Positions 25,105 through 35,025 are shown, counted from the stretch's first letter. The stretch is DNA of 64,000 nucleotides from Serinicoccus hydrothermalis (GCF_001685415.1 NZ_CP014989.1:868001-932000); one strand, 5' to 3'. Notes: generated by a model not told the origin, from the sequence alone. Numbers and translations: made by a program.

Positions 25105-25782
25105 TCACTGCACCAGGTAGATCACGGCGAAGAGCGCGACCCAGACGACGTCGACGAAGTGCCAGTAGTACGAGGTCACCACCGCGCCCGTGGCCTGGGC
25201 GTGGGTGTAGCGCTTGGCGGTGAAGCTGCGCCCGATGATGAGCAGGAAGGCCAGCAGGCCGCCGGTGACGTGCAGGCCGTGGAAGCCGGTGGTGATGTAG
25301 AAGACCGAGCCGTAGGGGTCGGCCGTGGGCGTCACGCCCTCGCTCGTCAGGGTTGCGTACTCCCAGACCTGGCCGGCGATGAAGGTGGCGCCGAAGAGGT
25401 AGGTGAGGACGTACCACTCGCGCATGCCCCAGCCGGTGTCGCCGAGCGGGTTGCCGATCTTGAACAGGCTGCCGGTGCGGTGCGGGATGCCGCGCTCGGC
25501 CTTCCAGACGCCGAACTGGCACCACACCGAGGAGACGACCAGGATCATCGTGTTGATCGAGGCGAAGGTGACGTCGAGGTAGGAGGTGCGGTCGGCCCAC
25601 AGGTCGGGGGACACCGAGCGGATGGTGAAGTACATCGCGAACAGCCCGGCGAAGAACATGATCTCGCTGCCCAGCCACACCATCGTGCCCACCGCGACCA
25701 TGTTGGGTCGGGTGGCCGGGCCGTGCGCCGTCGCATGGAACCGTTCGGCATCGCTCAGGGTCGCCGCAGAAGTTGTCGCCAC
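25105..25782 (-). CDS. ctaE: cytochrome c oxidase subunit III
   Basis: A 225-residue, five-helix oxidase subunit (MVWLGSEIMFFAGLFAMYF, WEYATLTSEG, GFHGLHVTGGLLAFLLI, SYYWHFVDVVWVALFAVIY). The first helix bundle begins close to the N-terminus. The GTG at 25782 is seven bases after TAGACT and lacks a ribosome site, so the ctaE-qcrCAB transcript likely starts on this codon. It is divergent from the receiver-like gene. Confidence 0.95.
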   Translation of the reverse strand: MATTSAATLSDAERFHATAHGPATRPNMVAVGTMVWLGSEIMFFAGLFAMYFTIRSVSPDLWADRTSYLDVTFASINTMILVVSSVWCQFGVWKAERGIPHRTGSLFKIGNPLGDTGWGMREWYVLTYLFGATFIAGQVWEYATLTSEGVTPTADPYGSVFYITTGFHGLHVTGGLLAFLLIIGRSFTAKRYTHAQATGAVVTSYYWHFVDVVWVALFAVIYLVQ

Positions 25783-25789
25783 GGGAGTC

Positions 25790-25795
25790 AGTCTA
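25790..25795 (-). promoter_or_regulatory. -10 box of a leaderless promoter (ctaE-qcrCAB)
   Basis: TAGACT on the minus strand, seven bases before the GTG at 25782. Confidence 0.6.
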
Positions 25796-25869
25796 GGCCA
25801 CTTCCGGCACCCTCGCGCGACCACCCCGCCGCCGTCCCGGGCATGCTTTCTCCGACCCGCCGGCCTCGG

Positions 25870-25875
25870 TAGGAT
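25870..25875 (+). promoter_or_regulatory. -10 box of a leaderless promoter (receiver–trpD)
   Basis: TAGGAT, seven bases before the ATG at 25883. Confidence 0.6.
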
Positions 25876-25882
25876 CACGGCC

Positions 25883-26299
25883 ATGAGTTCTCCTGCGGTC
25901 CCCTCCACCCCCACGGGCACCACCTCCATCTCGATCCTGCTCTACAGCAACGACCGCAGCGTGCGCGACGCCGTCCGGATCGGCGTGGGCGAGCGGCCCG
26001 CCGACGACGTGGTCGTGGAGCGGTGGATGGAGTGCGCCACCCCGGAGGTCACCCTCATCGAGGCGCAGACCGGTGACTACGACCTGCTCGTGCTCGACGG
26101 GGAGTCCCAGCCCTACGGCGGGATGGGCGTGTGCCGTCAGCTCAAGAACGAGCTCTTCGACTGCCCGCCCGTCCTCGTGCTCACCGGCCGCCCCGGCGAC
26201 GGCTGGCTGGCGACGTGGTCGCAGGCCGACGCGGTGCTGTCCCGGCCGCTGGACGAGGCCCGGCTGACCGCGGCGATCGCCGACCTGGCCCGCCGGTGA
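25883..26299 (+). CDS. stand-alone receiver-like (CheY-fold) protein
   Basis: A 138-residue protein with an alpha/beta receiver pattern: [20 protein letters not shown], then [10 protein letters not shown] (the probable phospho-acceptor Asp), [13 protein letters not shown] (Thr switch) and [12 protein letters not shown], where the usual Lys is replaced by Arg. There is no output domain. Its TGA overlaps the trpD GTG, so the two are translationally coupled. It may act as a protein-interaction module or an atypical, kinase-independent receiver. Leaderless start. Confidence 0.72.
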   Translation: MSSPAVPSTPTGTTSISILLYSNDRSVRDAVRIGVGERPADDVVVERWMECATPEVTLIEAQTGDYDLLVLDGESQPYGGMGVCRQLKNELFDCPPVLVLTGRPGDGWLATWSQADAVLSRPLDEARLTAAIADLARR

Positions 26300-27378
26300 C
26301 CTCCGGCGCCGCGACGGGCGCCGCGGCGCACCCCACCTGGCCGGACGTCCTCACCTCGCTGACCCGCGGCGAGGACCTCTCCTCCGAGGTGGCGGGCTGG
26401 GCCATGGACCAGGTGATGTCCGGCGCGGCCAGCGACGCCCAGCTCGGCGGCTTCCTCACCGCGCTGCGGGCCAAGGGCGAGACGGCCCAGGAGATGTCGG
26501 GCCTCGCGGCCATGATGCTTGAGCACGCGCACCGCTTCGAGGTGACCGGACCCACCGTCGACATCGTCGGGACGGGCGGGGACCGCGCGATGACGGTCAA
26601 CATCTCGACGATGTCCGCCGTCGTCATGGCCGCCGCGGGCGCGACCGTGGTCAAGCACGGCAACCGCGCCGCCTCCAGCCGCTCCGGCTCGGCCGACATG
26701 CTCGAGGCCCTGGGGATCGGGCTCGACCTCGCCCCGGAGCGGGTGCGGTCGGTCGTCGAGGAGGCGGGCATCACCTTCTGCTTCGCCCTGACCTTCCACC
26801 CCGCCATGAGGTATGCCGGTGCCGTCCGCCGCGAGCTGGGGATCGGGACCGCCTTCAACTTCCTCGGCCCCCTCACCAACCCGGCCCAGCCGCGGTACGC
26901 CGCGGTCGGGTGCGCCGACGCGCGCATGGCCCCGCTCATGGCCGAGGTCTTCGCCGGGCGCGGCACCCGGGCCGTCGTCTTCCGCGGCGACGACGGGCTG
27001 GACGAGATCACCACGGCCACGACGAGCACCCTCTGGTGGGCCGACGACGAGGGGGCCGTCCGACGATGGTCGCTCGATCCCGGCGACCTCGGGCTGGAGC
27101 GCCACCCGGTGGAGCTCCTGCGCGGCGGGGACGCCGAGCACAACGCCGAGGTCGCCCGTCGGCTCTTCGCCGGCGAGCAGGGGCCGGTGCGCGACGCCGT
27201 GCTCCTCAACGCCGGCACGGCGCTCTCGCTCGTGGCCGCCGGCGAGGAGGGCGCCCACCCGGCCTCCGAGGGCGAGCTGCGGGAGGCCGTCCGGGCCGGG
27301 ATGGCTCGGGCCGCCCGCGCGCTGGACGACGGCTCGGCGGCGCAGGTCGTGCAGCGCTGGGTGCGCGCGACGGCCTGA
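26296..27378 (+). CDS. trpD: anthranilate phosphoribosyltransferase
   Basis: A 360-residue enzyme of tryptophan synthesis that joins anthranilate to [22 protein letters not shown] is the PRPP loop, [17 protein letters not shown] binds anthranilate, and [17 protein letters not shown] and [11 protein letters not shown] are family signatures. [10 protein letters not shown] gives the metal site. The GTG at 26296 overlaps the preceding stop (GTGA). No other trp genes are in the window; it corresponds to the isolated trpD beside ctaE in M. tuberculosis. Confidence 0.95.
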   Translation: MTSGAATGAAAHPTWPDVLTSLTRGEDLSSEVAGWAMDQVMSGAASDAQLGGFLTALRAKGETAQEMSGLAAMMLEHAHRFEVTGPTVDIVGTGGDRAMTVNISTMSAVVMAAAGATVVKHGNRAASSRSGSADMLEALGIGLDLAPERVRSVVEEAGITFCFALTFHPAMRYAGAVRRELGIGTAFNFLGPLTNPAQPRYAAVGCADARMAPLMAEVFAGRGTRAVVFRGDDGLDEITTATTSTLWWADDEGAVRRWSLDPGDLGLERHPVELLRGGDAEHNAEVARRLFAGEQGPVRDAVLLNAGTALSLVAAGEEGAHPASEGELREAVRAGMARAARALDDGSAAQVVQRWVRATA

Positions 27379-27389
27379 TCCCGCTCGGG

Positions 27390-27395
27390 TAGCGT
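27390..27395 (+). promoter_or_regulatory. -10 box of a leaderless promoter (quinone oxidoreductase)
   Basis: TAGCGT, seven bases before the ATG at 27403. Confidence 0.6.
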
Positions 27396-27402
27396 CGCCG
27401 TC

Positions 27403-28374
27403 ATGCGTGCGATCGTCGTGGAAGAGACCGGTGGGCCGCAGGCCCTGACCCTCGTGGACCGCCCCACGCCCGAGCCCGGACCGGGCCAGGCGCTGGTCGA
27501 CGTCGCCGCGGGCGGTGTGAACTTCATCGACACCTACCAGCGCTCCGGCGCCTACCCCCTCCCCACCCCCTTCGTGGTCGGCAGCGAGGGCGCCGGCACG
27601 GTGCGCGCCCTCGGCCCGGACACCTCGGGGGTGTCGGTCGGGGACCGCGTGGCGTGGGCGATGGTGCCGGGCACCGGCTACACCGAGCAGGCGGCGATCG
27701 ACGTCGACCGGCTCGTCGTGGTCCCGTCCGAGGTGGAGCTGGAGACGGCCGCCGCCGTCATGCTGCAGGGGCTGACCGCGCACTACCTCGCCCGCAGCAC
27801 CTTCCCCGCCGAGCCCGGGCATACCGCGCTGGTCACGGCTGCCGCGGGCGGTGTCGGGCTGCTGCTGACCCAGCTCCTGCACCGTGCCGGGGTGCGCGTC
27901 ATCGGCACCGTCGGCTCGCCGGAGAAGGCCGAGCTGGCCACCGCCGCCGGGGCCGACGAGGTGGTCCTCTACCGCGAGAACGACCTGGTCGAGGCGGTCC
28001 GCGACCTCACCGGGGCCGAGGGCGTGCACGTGGTCTACGACGGGGTCGGCAAGGACACCTTCGACGCCGGGCTGGAGCTGCTGCGCCCACGCGGCACGAT
28101 GGTGCTCTTCGGCGCGGCCAGCGGGCCGGTGCCACCGATCGACCCCCAGGTGCTCAACCAGAAGGGCTCGCTCTTCCTGACCCGCCCCTCCCTCGCGCAC
28201 TACGTCGCCGACCGCGCCGAGCTCACCGCTCGCGCCGACGACATCCTGCACCTCATCGCCAACGGCGAGCTGGACGTGCGGATCTCGGGCCGCTACCCGT
28301 TGGCGGAGGCCGCCCGCGCGCACGAGGACCTCGAGGGCGGCGGCACCACCGGCAAGCTCATCCTCGTGCCCTGA
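27403..28374 (+). CDS. qor: NADPH:quinone oxidoreductase (zinc-free MDR family)
   Basis: A 323-residue medium-chain reductase. GGVNFIDTYQRSGAYPLPTPFVVGSEGAG is the QOR N-terminal pattern (quoted in part); TAAAGGVGLLLTQLL is the NADPH-binding Rossmann turn. No zinc-ligand cysteines are present, as in QOR1 enzymes. VVYDGVGKDTF and LNQKGSLFLTRPSLAHY support the call. It stands between trpD and the cta genes with its own leaderless promoter, and converges with ctaF across a palindromic repeat. Confidence 0.9.
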   Translation: MRAIVVEETGGPQALTLVDRPTPEPGPGQALVDVAAGGVNFIDTYQRSGAYPLPTPFVVGSEGAGTVRALGPDTSGVSVGDRVAWAMVPGTGYTEQAAIDVDRLVVVPSEVELETAAAVMLQGLTAHYLARSTFPAEPGHTALVTAAAGGVGLLLTQLLHRAGVRVIGTVGSPEKAELATAAGADEVVLYRENDLVEAVRDLTGAEGVHVVYDGVGKDTFDAGLELLRPRGTMVLFGAASGPVPPIDPQVLNQKGSLFLTRPSLAHYVADRAELTARADDILHLIANGELDVRISGRYPLAEAARAHEDLEGGGTTGKLILVP

Positions 28375-28407
28375 GCCACCGGGGGCCGGCGGCGGCACTG
28401 CGCACAG

Positions 28408-28473
28408 CTGAACGCCGGTTCGTCACTCGTCAGCCTCCTGGAGAAGGCTGCCGAGTGACGAACCGGCGTTCAG
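28408..28473. repeat. dispersed palindromic repeat, copy 1
   Basis: Arms 28408–28429 and 28452–28473 are 22-base perfect inverted repeats. Within the loop, CAGCCT/AGGCTG (28431–28436 with 28445–28450) pair again. It lies in the convergent gap between qor and ctaF. A diverged copy is at 54769–54834, also in a convergent gap. It could act as a bidirectional terminator or be a REP-like element. Confidence 0.85.
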
Positions 28474-28477
28474 TTGG

Positions 28478-28879
28478 TCAGATGGCCTTCTCGCCGCGGA
28501 AGAACTCGAAGGTCCAGCCCAGGATGGAGATGAGCAGGAAGGGCACGGCGCAGATGAGCAGCCACCACCCCACGGCCAGCCCGAGGGCCACCACCGCGAT
28601 CGACATCCCCAGCCACAGCGGCCACCACGAGTAGGGGGCGAAGTGGCCGTAGTCCCCGGACAGGTCCCCGATCTCGCCCTCGAGGTCGTCCTCCGGGCGC
28701 AGGTCGGTCTTGCGGCCGGTCACCCAGAGGTAGAACGAGATGAAGGCGGAGAAGAGCGTCGTCAGCATCAGCCCGACGATGCCCACCCACTCGCGGGGAT
28801 CGGTGAAGTAGGCGTACAGCGCGGTCGCCAGCGCGAAGAACGGGACGAGGAGACCGAAGACCTTGACCTCGGCGCGCAT
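28478..28879 (-). CDS. ctaF: actinobacterial cytochrome c oxidase subunit IV
   Basis: A 133-residue membrane subunit with four helices (VFGLLVPFFALATALYAYF, GIVGLMLTTLFSAFISFYLW, GMSIAVVALGLAVGWWLLI, PFLLISILGWTFEFF). This is the CtaF family of the actinobacterial aa3 oxidase. Its ATG overlaps the ctaD stop by one base (TGATG). Order ctaC-ctaD-ctaF on the minus strand; it ends at the palindromic repeat. Confidence 0.94.
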   Translation of the reverse strand: MRAEVKVFGLLVPFFALATALYAYFTDPREWVGIVGLMLTTLFSAFISFYLWVTGRKTDLRPEDDLEGEIGDLSGDYGHFAPYSWWPLWLGMSIAVVALGLAVGWWLLICAVPFLLISILGWTFEFFRGEKAI

Positions 28880-30660
28880 CAGCGACCTTCCTTCCCGGTG
28901 TAGCCACCGGACTCGGTGCCGACCCGGCCGTCCGGGTCGGTGTCAGGACCGCCGAGCAGCTTCTCGGCGACGCCCTTGTCGGGCTCCGGAGACTCCAGCG
29001 TCCCGATCTGCGGGTGGTGCAGGTCGAAGGCGGCACGCTCGGAGCGGATCCGCGGCAGCGAGTCGAAGTTGTGGCGGGGCGGCGGGCACGAGGTGGCCCA
29101 CTCCAGCGACATGCCCCAGCCCCACGGGTCGTCGCTCGTGACCTTGGGGGTCTTGAAGCTCTTCCACACCGCGTAGAAGAAGGGGAGCATCGAAGCGGCG
29201 AGGAGGAAGGAGGAGATTGTCGACAGCTGGTTCATCCAGGTGATGCCGTCCTCGGGGAGGTAGTCGGCATACCGGCGGGGCATGACCTTGACACCCAGCC
29301 AGTGCTGGATGAGGAAGGTGCCGTGGAAGCCGAGGAAAAGCATCCAGAAGTGGATCTTGCCCAGCCGCTCGTCCAGCATGTGGCCGGTGAACTTGGGCCA
29401 CCAGAAGTAGTAGCCGGCGAACATCGCGAAGACGACGGTGCCGAAGACCACGTAGTGGAAGTGCGCTACGACGAAGTAGGTGTCCGAGACGTGGAAGTCC
29501 AGCGCGGGGCTGGCCAGGATGACGCCCGTCAGACCACCGAAGAGGAAGGTCACGAGGAAGCCGACCGCCCACAGCATCGGGGTGTCCAGCTTGATGGAGC
29601 CACGCCACATGGTGCCGATCCAGTTGAAGAACTTCACCCCGGTCGGGACGGCGATGAGCATCGTCATGATGGCGAAGAACTCGAGCAGGACCGCGCCGGT
29701 CGCATACATGTGGTGGGCCCACACCGAGACCGACAGTGCGGCGATCGCCATGGTGGCCATGACGAGCGTCTTGTAACCGAACAGCGGCTTGCGGGAGAAG
29801 ACCGGGATGACCTCGGAGATGATCCCGAAGAACGGCAGCGCGATGATGTAGACCTCGGGGTGGCCGAAGAACCAGAACAGGTGCTGCCAGAGCATGGCGC
29901 CCCCGTGCTCGGGGTCGTAGATGTGCCACCCGAAGATGCGGTCCGTCGCCATCCCGAACAAGGCGGCGGCGAGCACGGGGAAGACCACGAGCACCAGGAT
30001 CGAGGTCACCAGAACCGTCCAGGTGAAGAACGGCACCCGGAACATCGTCATGCCGGGTGCCCGCATGCAGACGATCGTCGTGATGAAGTTGACGGCGCCG
30101 AAGATCGTGGCGAAGCCGCTGACCGCCAGGCCCACGACCCACAGATCGCCCCCCAGGCCCGGGCTGTGCGTGGGCCCGGCCAGCGGCTGGTAGGCGAACC
30201 AGCCGAAGCTCGCCGCACCGCTGGGGGTGAGGAACCCCCCGACGGCGATGAGGCTGCCGAAGAGGAACATCCAGAAGGCCAGCATGTTGAGTCGCGGGAA
30301 GGCCACGTCCGGGGAGCCGATCTGCAGCGGCACCAGCGCGTTGGCGAAGCCGGCGAAGAGCGGCGTCGCGAACATGAGCAGCATCACCGTGCCGTGCATG
30401 GTGAACATCTGGTTGTAGATCTCGGGGTTGTCCACGACCTGCAGGCCGGGGACGAAGAGCTCGGCGCGGATGACCAGCGCCATGAGGCCACCGAGGATGA
30501 ACCAGCCCATGGTGGCGACGAAGTAGAGGTTGCCGATGACCTTGTGGTCCGTCGTCGTGATGACGCGCACGAAGTTGCGGACGAAGGAGCTGCGCTCGAC
30601 CCCGGCCGGCACCTGCGTGCCGGTGGCGGTGGTGGCCGTGCGCTCGGTGGTGATGGCCAT
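28879..30660 (-). CDS. ctaD: cytochrome c oxidase subunit I
   Basis: A 593-residue catalytic oxidase subunit with twelve helices. [15 protein letters not shown] has a heme a ligand His; [19 protein letters not shown] holds the CuB His and the cross-linked Tyr; [10 protein letters not shown] adds the two other CuB ligands; and [20 protein letters not shown] gives the two heme His. The polar tail after about residue 530 is usual for actinobacteria. The ATG at 30660 overlaps the ctaC stop (TGATG). Confidence 0.97.
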   Translation of the reverse strand: MAITTERTATTATGTQVPAGVERSSFVRNFVRVITTTDHKVIGNLYFVATMGWFILGGLMALVIRAELFVPGLQVVDNPEIYNQMFTMHGTVMLLMFATPLFAGFANALVPLQIGSPDVAFPRLNMLAFWMFLFGSLIAVGGFLTPSGAASFGWFAYQPLAGPTHSPGLGGDLWVVGLAVSGFATIFGAVNFITTIVCMRAPGMTMFRVPFFTWTVLVTSILVLVVFPVLAAALFGMATDRIFGWHIYDPEHGGAMLWQHLFWFFGHPEVYIIALPFFGIISEVIPVFSRKPLFGYKTLVMATMAIAALSVSVWAHHMYATGAVLLEFFAIMTMLIAVPTGVKFFNWIGTMWRGSIKLDTPMLWAVGFLVTFLFGGLTGVILASPALDFHVSDTYFVVAHFHYVVFGTVVFAMFAGYYFWWPKFTGHMLDERLGKIHFWMLFLGFHGTFLIQHWLGVKVMPRRYADYLPEDGITWMNQLSTISSFLLAASMLPFFYAVWKSFKTPKVTSDDPWGWGMSLEWATSCPPPRHNFDSLPRIRSERAAFDLHHPQIGTLESPEPDKGVAEKLLGGPDTDPDGRVGTESGGYTGKEGR

Positions 30661-31550
30661 CAGTTCCTCACTCCCTCGGGCAGCTTGTCCTGCTGGTCCG
30701 GCTGCAGCTCGTACATGTCCAGATCGGGTCCGAGCTGACCGGTGTTGCCGGACTCCTCGAGGTCGGCGATGAAGGCGTCGTACTCCTCCTGCGAGACGAC
30801 CTCGACCTGGAAGAGCATCTCGGAGTGGTATGCACCGCACAGCTCGGCGCACTTGCCGGCGAAGGTGCCCTCCTCGGTGGTCGTCACCTGGAAGATGTTG
30901 ACCCGCCCGGGGACCATGTCCATCTTCTGCAGGAAGTTGACCACCCAGAACGAGTGGATGACGTCGCGGGAGGTGAGCACGAACTCGACCCGGCTGTCCA
31001 CCGGCAGCACCAGCGTGGGCAGGGTCTCGGGCACGCCCTCCGCGCCGTCGTTGAGGTCCTGGGCCTGCTGGCCGGAGACGTAGACCTGCTCGTCGACGTA
31101 GTTGAAGTCCCAGCTCCACTTCTTGCCGACGACGTTGACGGTGACGTCCGGCTCCGGGTCGGTGTCGAGCATGGCGTTCTGCAGGTTGACGGTCTGCCCG
31201 AACATCGCCGCGACCATGAGGACCGGGACGACGGTGTAGAGGATCTCGAACGGCACGTGGTAGCGGAACTGAACCGGGATGTCGTCCTCGCTGCGGCGCC
31301 GGTAGGCGAAGACCGCCCACAGGATGAGCGCCCACACGAGGACACCCACGGCCAGGGCGGCGATCCACGTGGCGTTCCAGAAGCTGACGACGTCCTCGCC
31401 GACCTCGGTCGCGGGCTCGGGCAGGTAGCCGCGGGTCAGCGACTCACCACAACCCGACAGGGCCAGCGCCCCCGCCGTGACGGCGAGCACGACCCCGATC
31501 CTGCGGGTGCGGGGCCGCGGCTGACGACCCCTCTCCTCACGCCGTTGCAC
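30660..31550 (-). CDS. ctaC: cytochrome c oxidase subunit II (CuA lipoprotein)
   Basis: A 296-residue subunit. A lipoprotein signal ([10 protein letters not shown], lipobox Cys near 34) is followed by two helices ([35 protein letters not shown]) and a cupredoxin domain. The CuA site is [16 protein letters not shown] plus the upstream His in RDVIHSFWV. The GTG at 31550 has AGAGGTGG upstream. It receives electrons from QcrC. A TAGAGT box at about 31594–31599 could be the promoter. Confidence 0.95.
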   Translation of the reverse strand: MQRREERGRQPRPRTRRIGVVLAVTAGALALSGCGESLTRGYLPEPATEVGEDVVSFWNATWIAALAVGVLVWALILWAVFAYRRRSEDDIPVQFRYHVPFEILYTVVPVLMVAAMFGQTVNLQNAMLDTDPEPDVTVNVVGKKWSWDFNYVDEQVYVSGQQAQDLNDGAEGVPETLPTLVLPVDSRVEFVLTSRDVIHSFWVVNFLQKMDMVPGRVNIFQVTTTEEGTFAGKCAELCGAYHSEMLFQVEVVSQEEYDAFIADLEESGNTGQLGPDLDMYELQPDQQDKLPEGVRN

Positions 31551-31603
31551 TGAGCCACCTCTTGCTGCTGGGACGGACGAGCATCACGCAGGACACTCTA
31601 CCC

Positions 31604-32305
31604 TCATGCACTCCCGTCGGCCTCTGCGCAGGGGGGTATGCCGCGCCATCGCCGGGGCAGCTCGCGCACCGAGTGTTCCCGCACCATCCGGAGATAGCCG
31701 GGGCGGTCGAGGGTGCGCACCCCGAGGGAGCGCAGGTGGGGCGTCTGCCACTGGGTGTCCAGCACCCAGGGAGCCCCGTCCTCGGAGAGCACGTCGACGA
31801 GTCCCGCCAGGGCCGCCTTGGAGGCGTCCGGCGCGCGGTGGAACATCGACTCCCCCGCGAACACGCGCCCGAGCGCCAGCCCGTAGACCCCACCCACGAG
31901 GTCGTCCCCGTCCCACACCTCGACCGAGTGGGCCCACCCCAGGTCGTGCAGCCGGCAGTAGGCCTGCGCGATCTGCGCGGTGATCCAGCCGCCGTCCCTG
32001 GTCGGGTCGGCACAGCCCTCGATCACGTCGTCGAAGGCCCGGTCGACCGTCGTCGTCCAGGACCGCCGGGAGCGCTGCGCGGAGCGGCTGAGGTGGAGGT
32101 CACCCGGCAGCAGCACGCCGCGCGGGTCCGGTGACCACCAGCCGAGCGGGTCGGCGCCGCCCTCCCCCAGGCCCATGGGGAACAGGCCGGCACGGTAGGC
32201 CGCGAGGATCGTGCCGGGTTCGAGGTCGGCACCGATGCCGACGAGGTCCTCGCCCGGGGCGGCGCCCGCCGTCGTGAGGTCCCAGACGGAGGGCGGCGGC
32301 TCCAC
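31604..32305 (-). CDS. aat: leucyl/phenylalanyl-tRNA–protein transferase
   Basis: A 233-residue enzyme that adds Leu or Phe to proteins with N-terminal Arg/Lys for ClpS/ClpAP-type degradation. LAAYRAGLFPMG, WWSPDPRGVL, GWITAQIAQAYCRLHDLGWAHSVEVW (in part), GGVYGLALGRVFAGESMFH and DTQWQTPHL are the family blocks. I use the GTG at 32305 (MEPPPSVWDL), since known members start just before this block; a GTG at 32359 would overlap erpA by 22 bases. Confidence 0.9.
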   Translation of the reverse strand: MEPPPSVWDLTTAGAAPGEDLVGIGADLEPGTILAAYRAGLFPMGLGEGGADPLGWWSPDPRGVLLPGDLHLSRSAQRSRRSWTTTVDRAFDDVIEGCADPTRDGGWITAQIAQAYCRLHDLGWAHSVEVWDGDDLVGGVYGLALGRVFAGESMFHRAPDASKAALAGLVDVLSEDGAPWVLDTQWQTPHLRSLGVRTLDRPGYLRMVREHSVRELPRRWRGIPPCAEADGSA

Positions 32306-32337
32306 GGGGCAGCCGCCGCTCCCGTCGTCTCGCGGGA

Positions 32338-32688
32338 TCAGCTGAAGCTGTCCCCGCACGCGCAGGAGCTGCCTGCGTTGGGGTTGTCGATCGTGAAGCC
32401 CTGCTTCTCGATGGTGTCGGCGAAGTCGATGGAGGCGCCGTCGAGGTAGGGGGCGCTCATCCGGTCCACGACGACCTCGACCCCGTCGAACTCGGCGACC
32501 AGGTCGCCGTCGAGGGTGCGCTCGTCGAAGTAGAGCTGGTAGATGAGGCCGGAGCAGCCACCCGGCTGGACGCCGATGCGCAGCCGCAGGTCGTCGCGGC
32601 CCTCCTGCTCCAGCAGGCTCTTGACCTTGCCGGCGGCGAGGTCGGTGAGGGTGACGCCGTGCGTCTGGGTCGTCTGGATGTCGGTCAT
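32338..32688 (-). CDS. erpA: A-type iron–sulfur cluster carrier (HesB/IscA/ErpA)
   Basis: A 116-residue carrier that hands Fe–S clusters to target enzymes. The three ligand cysteines are in GVQPGGCSGLIYQL and NAGSSCACGDSFS. It is close to the Rieske, LipA and Fe–S nuclease genes that need clusters. The ATG at 32688 starts a typical length product; it matches Rv2204c, next to ctaC and a glycerate-kinase-like gene as in M. tuberculosis. Confidence 0.93.
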   Translation of the reverse strand: MTDIQTTQTHGVTLTDLAAGKVKSLLEQEGRDDLRLRIGVQPGGCSGLIYQLYFDERTLDGDLVAEFDGVEVVVDRMSAPYLDGASIDFADTIEKQGFTIDNPNAGSSCACGDSFS

Positions 32689-32773
32689 GCGCCGCGGGTC
32701 CTCTCGTGAGGGGAAGTCGTGAAGGGTGAACGTCGGCCGGTGCCGGTCCTGTTCCCGTCCCGACCAGCGTACG

Positions 32774-33874
32774 TCACGCCTGCACGCCCGGTGTCCAGGT
32801 GCGGGCCACCCGCGCCGCGAGCGCCGCGAGGTCCTCCTGCCCGCGCGGGGCGTAGGAGCCGCTCACGCCGAGGGACATCCCCTCCCGGCGGCCGACGGAG
32901 ACCTCGCGGGCCAGGACGACCGTCGGGGCAGCGACCTCGAGCGCGGCCCGTGCGGTGTCGGCCACCACGCCCTCGTGCACGGTCGTGTAGTCGTAGGCGT
33001 CCGTGACCAGGACGACGAGGGCCCCGGCGAGCCGGTCGCGGATGCCCAGCTCGTCGAGCAGCAGCCTCGCCCCGGTGTCGGTCCGCGCCCCGAGCAGCTG
33101 GAGGGCATACCCCACTCCCCCTCCGGCCCCGGCGCCGGCGGCGCGCTCCGGCCTGCGCGGGAGCCCGGTGAGCAGGTCGCGCTGCGGGGGGAGCAGCGCG
33201 TTGACCCGGTCGCTCAGCTCGCCCAGCCCGGTCTCCAGCCGTTGCGTGACCTCGGCGGGCACCCCGTGCTCCCCGAGCGAGGCGCTGGCGCCGTGGAAGC
33301 CCAGCAGCGAGGCCTCGGTCGTCGTCGCCAGCACGAGCCGGGTCCCCGACCAGCCCTCGCGGACCGTGGCCAGCGACCTCAGGTCCTCCCCCGCCCCCAG
33401 GTGGCGCAGCAGCCCGACGCCACCGTCGTGGCAGGCGAGGTCCCCGACCCCCACGACGACGCGACCCACCCCGAGGTCCCGGGCGCAGCGCAGCAGGACG
33501 CCCACGCCCTCGCTGCTCAGCGCTGCCGGGTCGGCCAGGGCCTCCTCGTCGACGAGGTGGCGTCCCGCGACCTGCGCCGTGTCGAGGTATGCCGTCGCAC
33601 CGTCCGGGCGCTCGACCACGGCGACGTCGGCGGGCACCTCGCGACCGGTCGGGTCGGGGACGAGCACCGGGTGGCTGCTCACGGACAGGCCGGTGACCGC
33701 GGCCCGTTCGGCGACGAGGGTGGCGAAGCCGGCCCCGCCGTCGTGCGAGGCGTGCGCCCCGACGTCGGCGTGCGGGGCCGACGCGGCCCAGCCGCCGGCG
33801 ACGTCCTCGGCGGTGCCCGGGGCCAGCCGGCCGCCGGAGCGGTCGACGACGACGGTCACGCGGGGTGCGGGCAT
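32774..33874 (-). CDS. glycerate kinase-like protein (Rv2205c type)
   Basis: A 366-residue protein with the type I glycerate kinase fold. VTVVVDRSGGRLAPGTAEDVAGGW at the start (in part), VGVGDLACHDGGVGLLRHLGA in place of the canonical GGSATND loop, and ARLLLDELGIRDRLAGALVVLVTDA near the C-terminus support the call. The canonical glycine/Asp loop is altered, so catalysis is uncertain. ATG at 33874, twelve bases after the trpS stop. Confidence 0.75.
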   Translation of the reverse strand: MPAPRVTVVVDRSGGRLAPGTAEDVAGGWAASAPHADVGAHASHDGGAGFATLVAERAAVTGLSVSSHPVLVPDPTGREVPADVAVVERPDGATAYLDTAQVAGRHLVDEEALADPAALSSEGVGVLLRCARDLGVGRVVVGVGDLACHDGGVGLLRHLGAGEDLRSLATVREGWSGTRLVLATTTEASLLGFHGASASLGEHGVPAEVTQRLETGLGELSDRVNALLPPQRDLLTGLPRRPERAAGAGAGGGVGYALQLLGARTDTGARLLLDELGIRDRLAGALVVLVTDAYDYTTVHEGVVADTARAALEVAAPTVVLAREVSVGRREGMSLGVSGSYAPRGQEDLAALAARVARTWTPGVQA

Positions 33875-33885
33875 ACCGGCGGGGG

Positions 33886-35025
33886 TCAGGCGTAGACCAT
33901 CTGCATGGCCTCGCGCACCTCGTCCAGCGTCGCGTCGGCGACGTCCCGGGCGTGCGCGTTGCCGGCCGCGAGGACGCGGCGCAGCTCGGCGGGGTCGGTC
34001 TCGAGCTCGGCCCGGCGGGCCCGCACCGGGGCCAGGTGCTCGTTGACCGCCTCGGTGACGAGCGCCTTGAGCGCCCCGGATCCGGAGCCGCCGATCTCCT
34101 CGGCCACCGCACGCGGGTCGCGCCCGGTGGTGAGCGAGGCCAGCAGCAGCAGGTTGGACACCTCGGGCCGGCCCTCGGGGTCGTAGGTGATGTGCCGGTC
34201 GGCGTCGGTGACCGCCTTCTTGATCGCCCGGGCCGTCTCGTCCGCGCTCATCCGCAGCTCGATGACGTTGCCCCGGGACTTGCTCATCTTCTGCCCGTCC
34301 GTGCCCAGGAGGTTCGGCACCTCCGAGAGCAGCGCGTCGGGGGCGGGGAAGACCGGGGCGCCGCCGTCGCCCGCCCGGCCGTAGCGCTCGTCGAAGCGGC
34401 GGGCCACGACCCGGGTCTGCTCCAGGTGCGGCAGCTGGTCCTTGCCGACCGGCACGACGTTGGCTTTGCAGAAGAGGATGTCGGCCGCCTGGTGCACGGG
34501 GTAGGTGAGCATGAGGCCGGTCATGGGTCGCCCGCCGGTGGCGTCCTGCTCGGCCTTGACGGTGGGGTTGCGGCGCAGCTCGGCGTCGGTCACCAGCGAC
34601 AGGAAGGGCAGCATGAGCTGGTTGAGCGCCGGCACCTGGGAGTGGGCGAAGATCGTCGTGCGGCTCGGGTCGATCCCCACCGAGAGGTAGTCGGTCAGCA
34701 GCGAGTAGACCCGCTCCTGGATCGAGTCGACGGTGTCCCGGTCGGTGATCACCTGGTAGTCGGCGATGAGGACCCAGGTGTCCACACCCTTGTCCTGCAG
34801 GGCGACCCGGTTGCGCAGGCTGCCGAAGTAGTGCCCCAGGTGCAGGTGGCCGGTCGGGCGGTCGCCGGTGAGCATGCGGTAGCGCCCCGGGTGCACGTCG
34901 AGGTCGGCGGCGATCTGCGCCGAGCGCACGACGCTGCGCTGCAGGGAGGCGTCGGAGGTCGAGTCGGCGAGGTCGGCGCCCGTGCTGCCGGAGGGGTCGT
35001 CGGGCTGCTGGGTCTGGTCAGTCAC
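33886..35025 (-). CDS. trpS: tryptophan–tRNA ligase
   Basis: A 379-residue class I synthetase. The HIGH motif appears as TGDRPTGHLHLGHYFGSL, and KMSKSRGNVIEL is the KMSKS loop. ADYQVITDRDT and GRPMTGLMLTYPVHQAADILF bind tryptophan. The N-terminal about 45 residues are Ser/Asp/Gly-rich and not part of the fold. GTG at 35025, with TACGAT eight bases before it. It is the first gene of a probable trpS–glycerate-kinase-like unit. Confidence 0.93.
   Translation of the reverse strand: MTDQTQQPDDPSGSTGADLADSTSDASLQRSVVRSAQIAADLDVHPGRYRMLTGDRPTGHLHLGHYFGSLRNRVALQDKGVDTWVLIADYQVITDRDTVDSIQERVYSLLTDYLSVGIDPSRTTIFAHSQVPALNQLMLPFLSLVTDAELRRNPTVKAEQDATGGRPMTGLMLTYPVHQAADILFCKANVVPVGKDQLPHLEQTRVVARRFDERYGRAGDGGAPVFPAPDALLSEVPNLLGTDGQKMSKSRGNVIELRMSADETARAIKKAVTDADRHITYDPEGRPEVSNLLLLASLTTGRDPRAVAEEIGGSGSGALKALVTEAVNEHLAPVRARRAELETDPAELRRVLAAGNAHARDVADATLDEVREAMQMVYA

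Noticed and set aside
33886-35025. TrpS as an indolmycin-resistance paralogue
   Set aside because: No biosynthetic genes or leader attenuator nearby; it may be the only tryptophanyl-tRNA synthetase.
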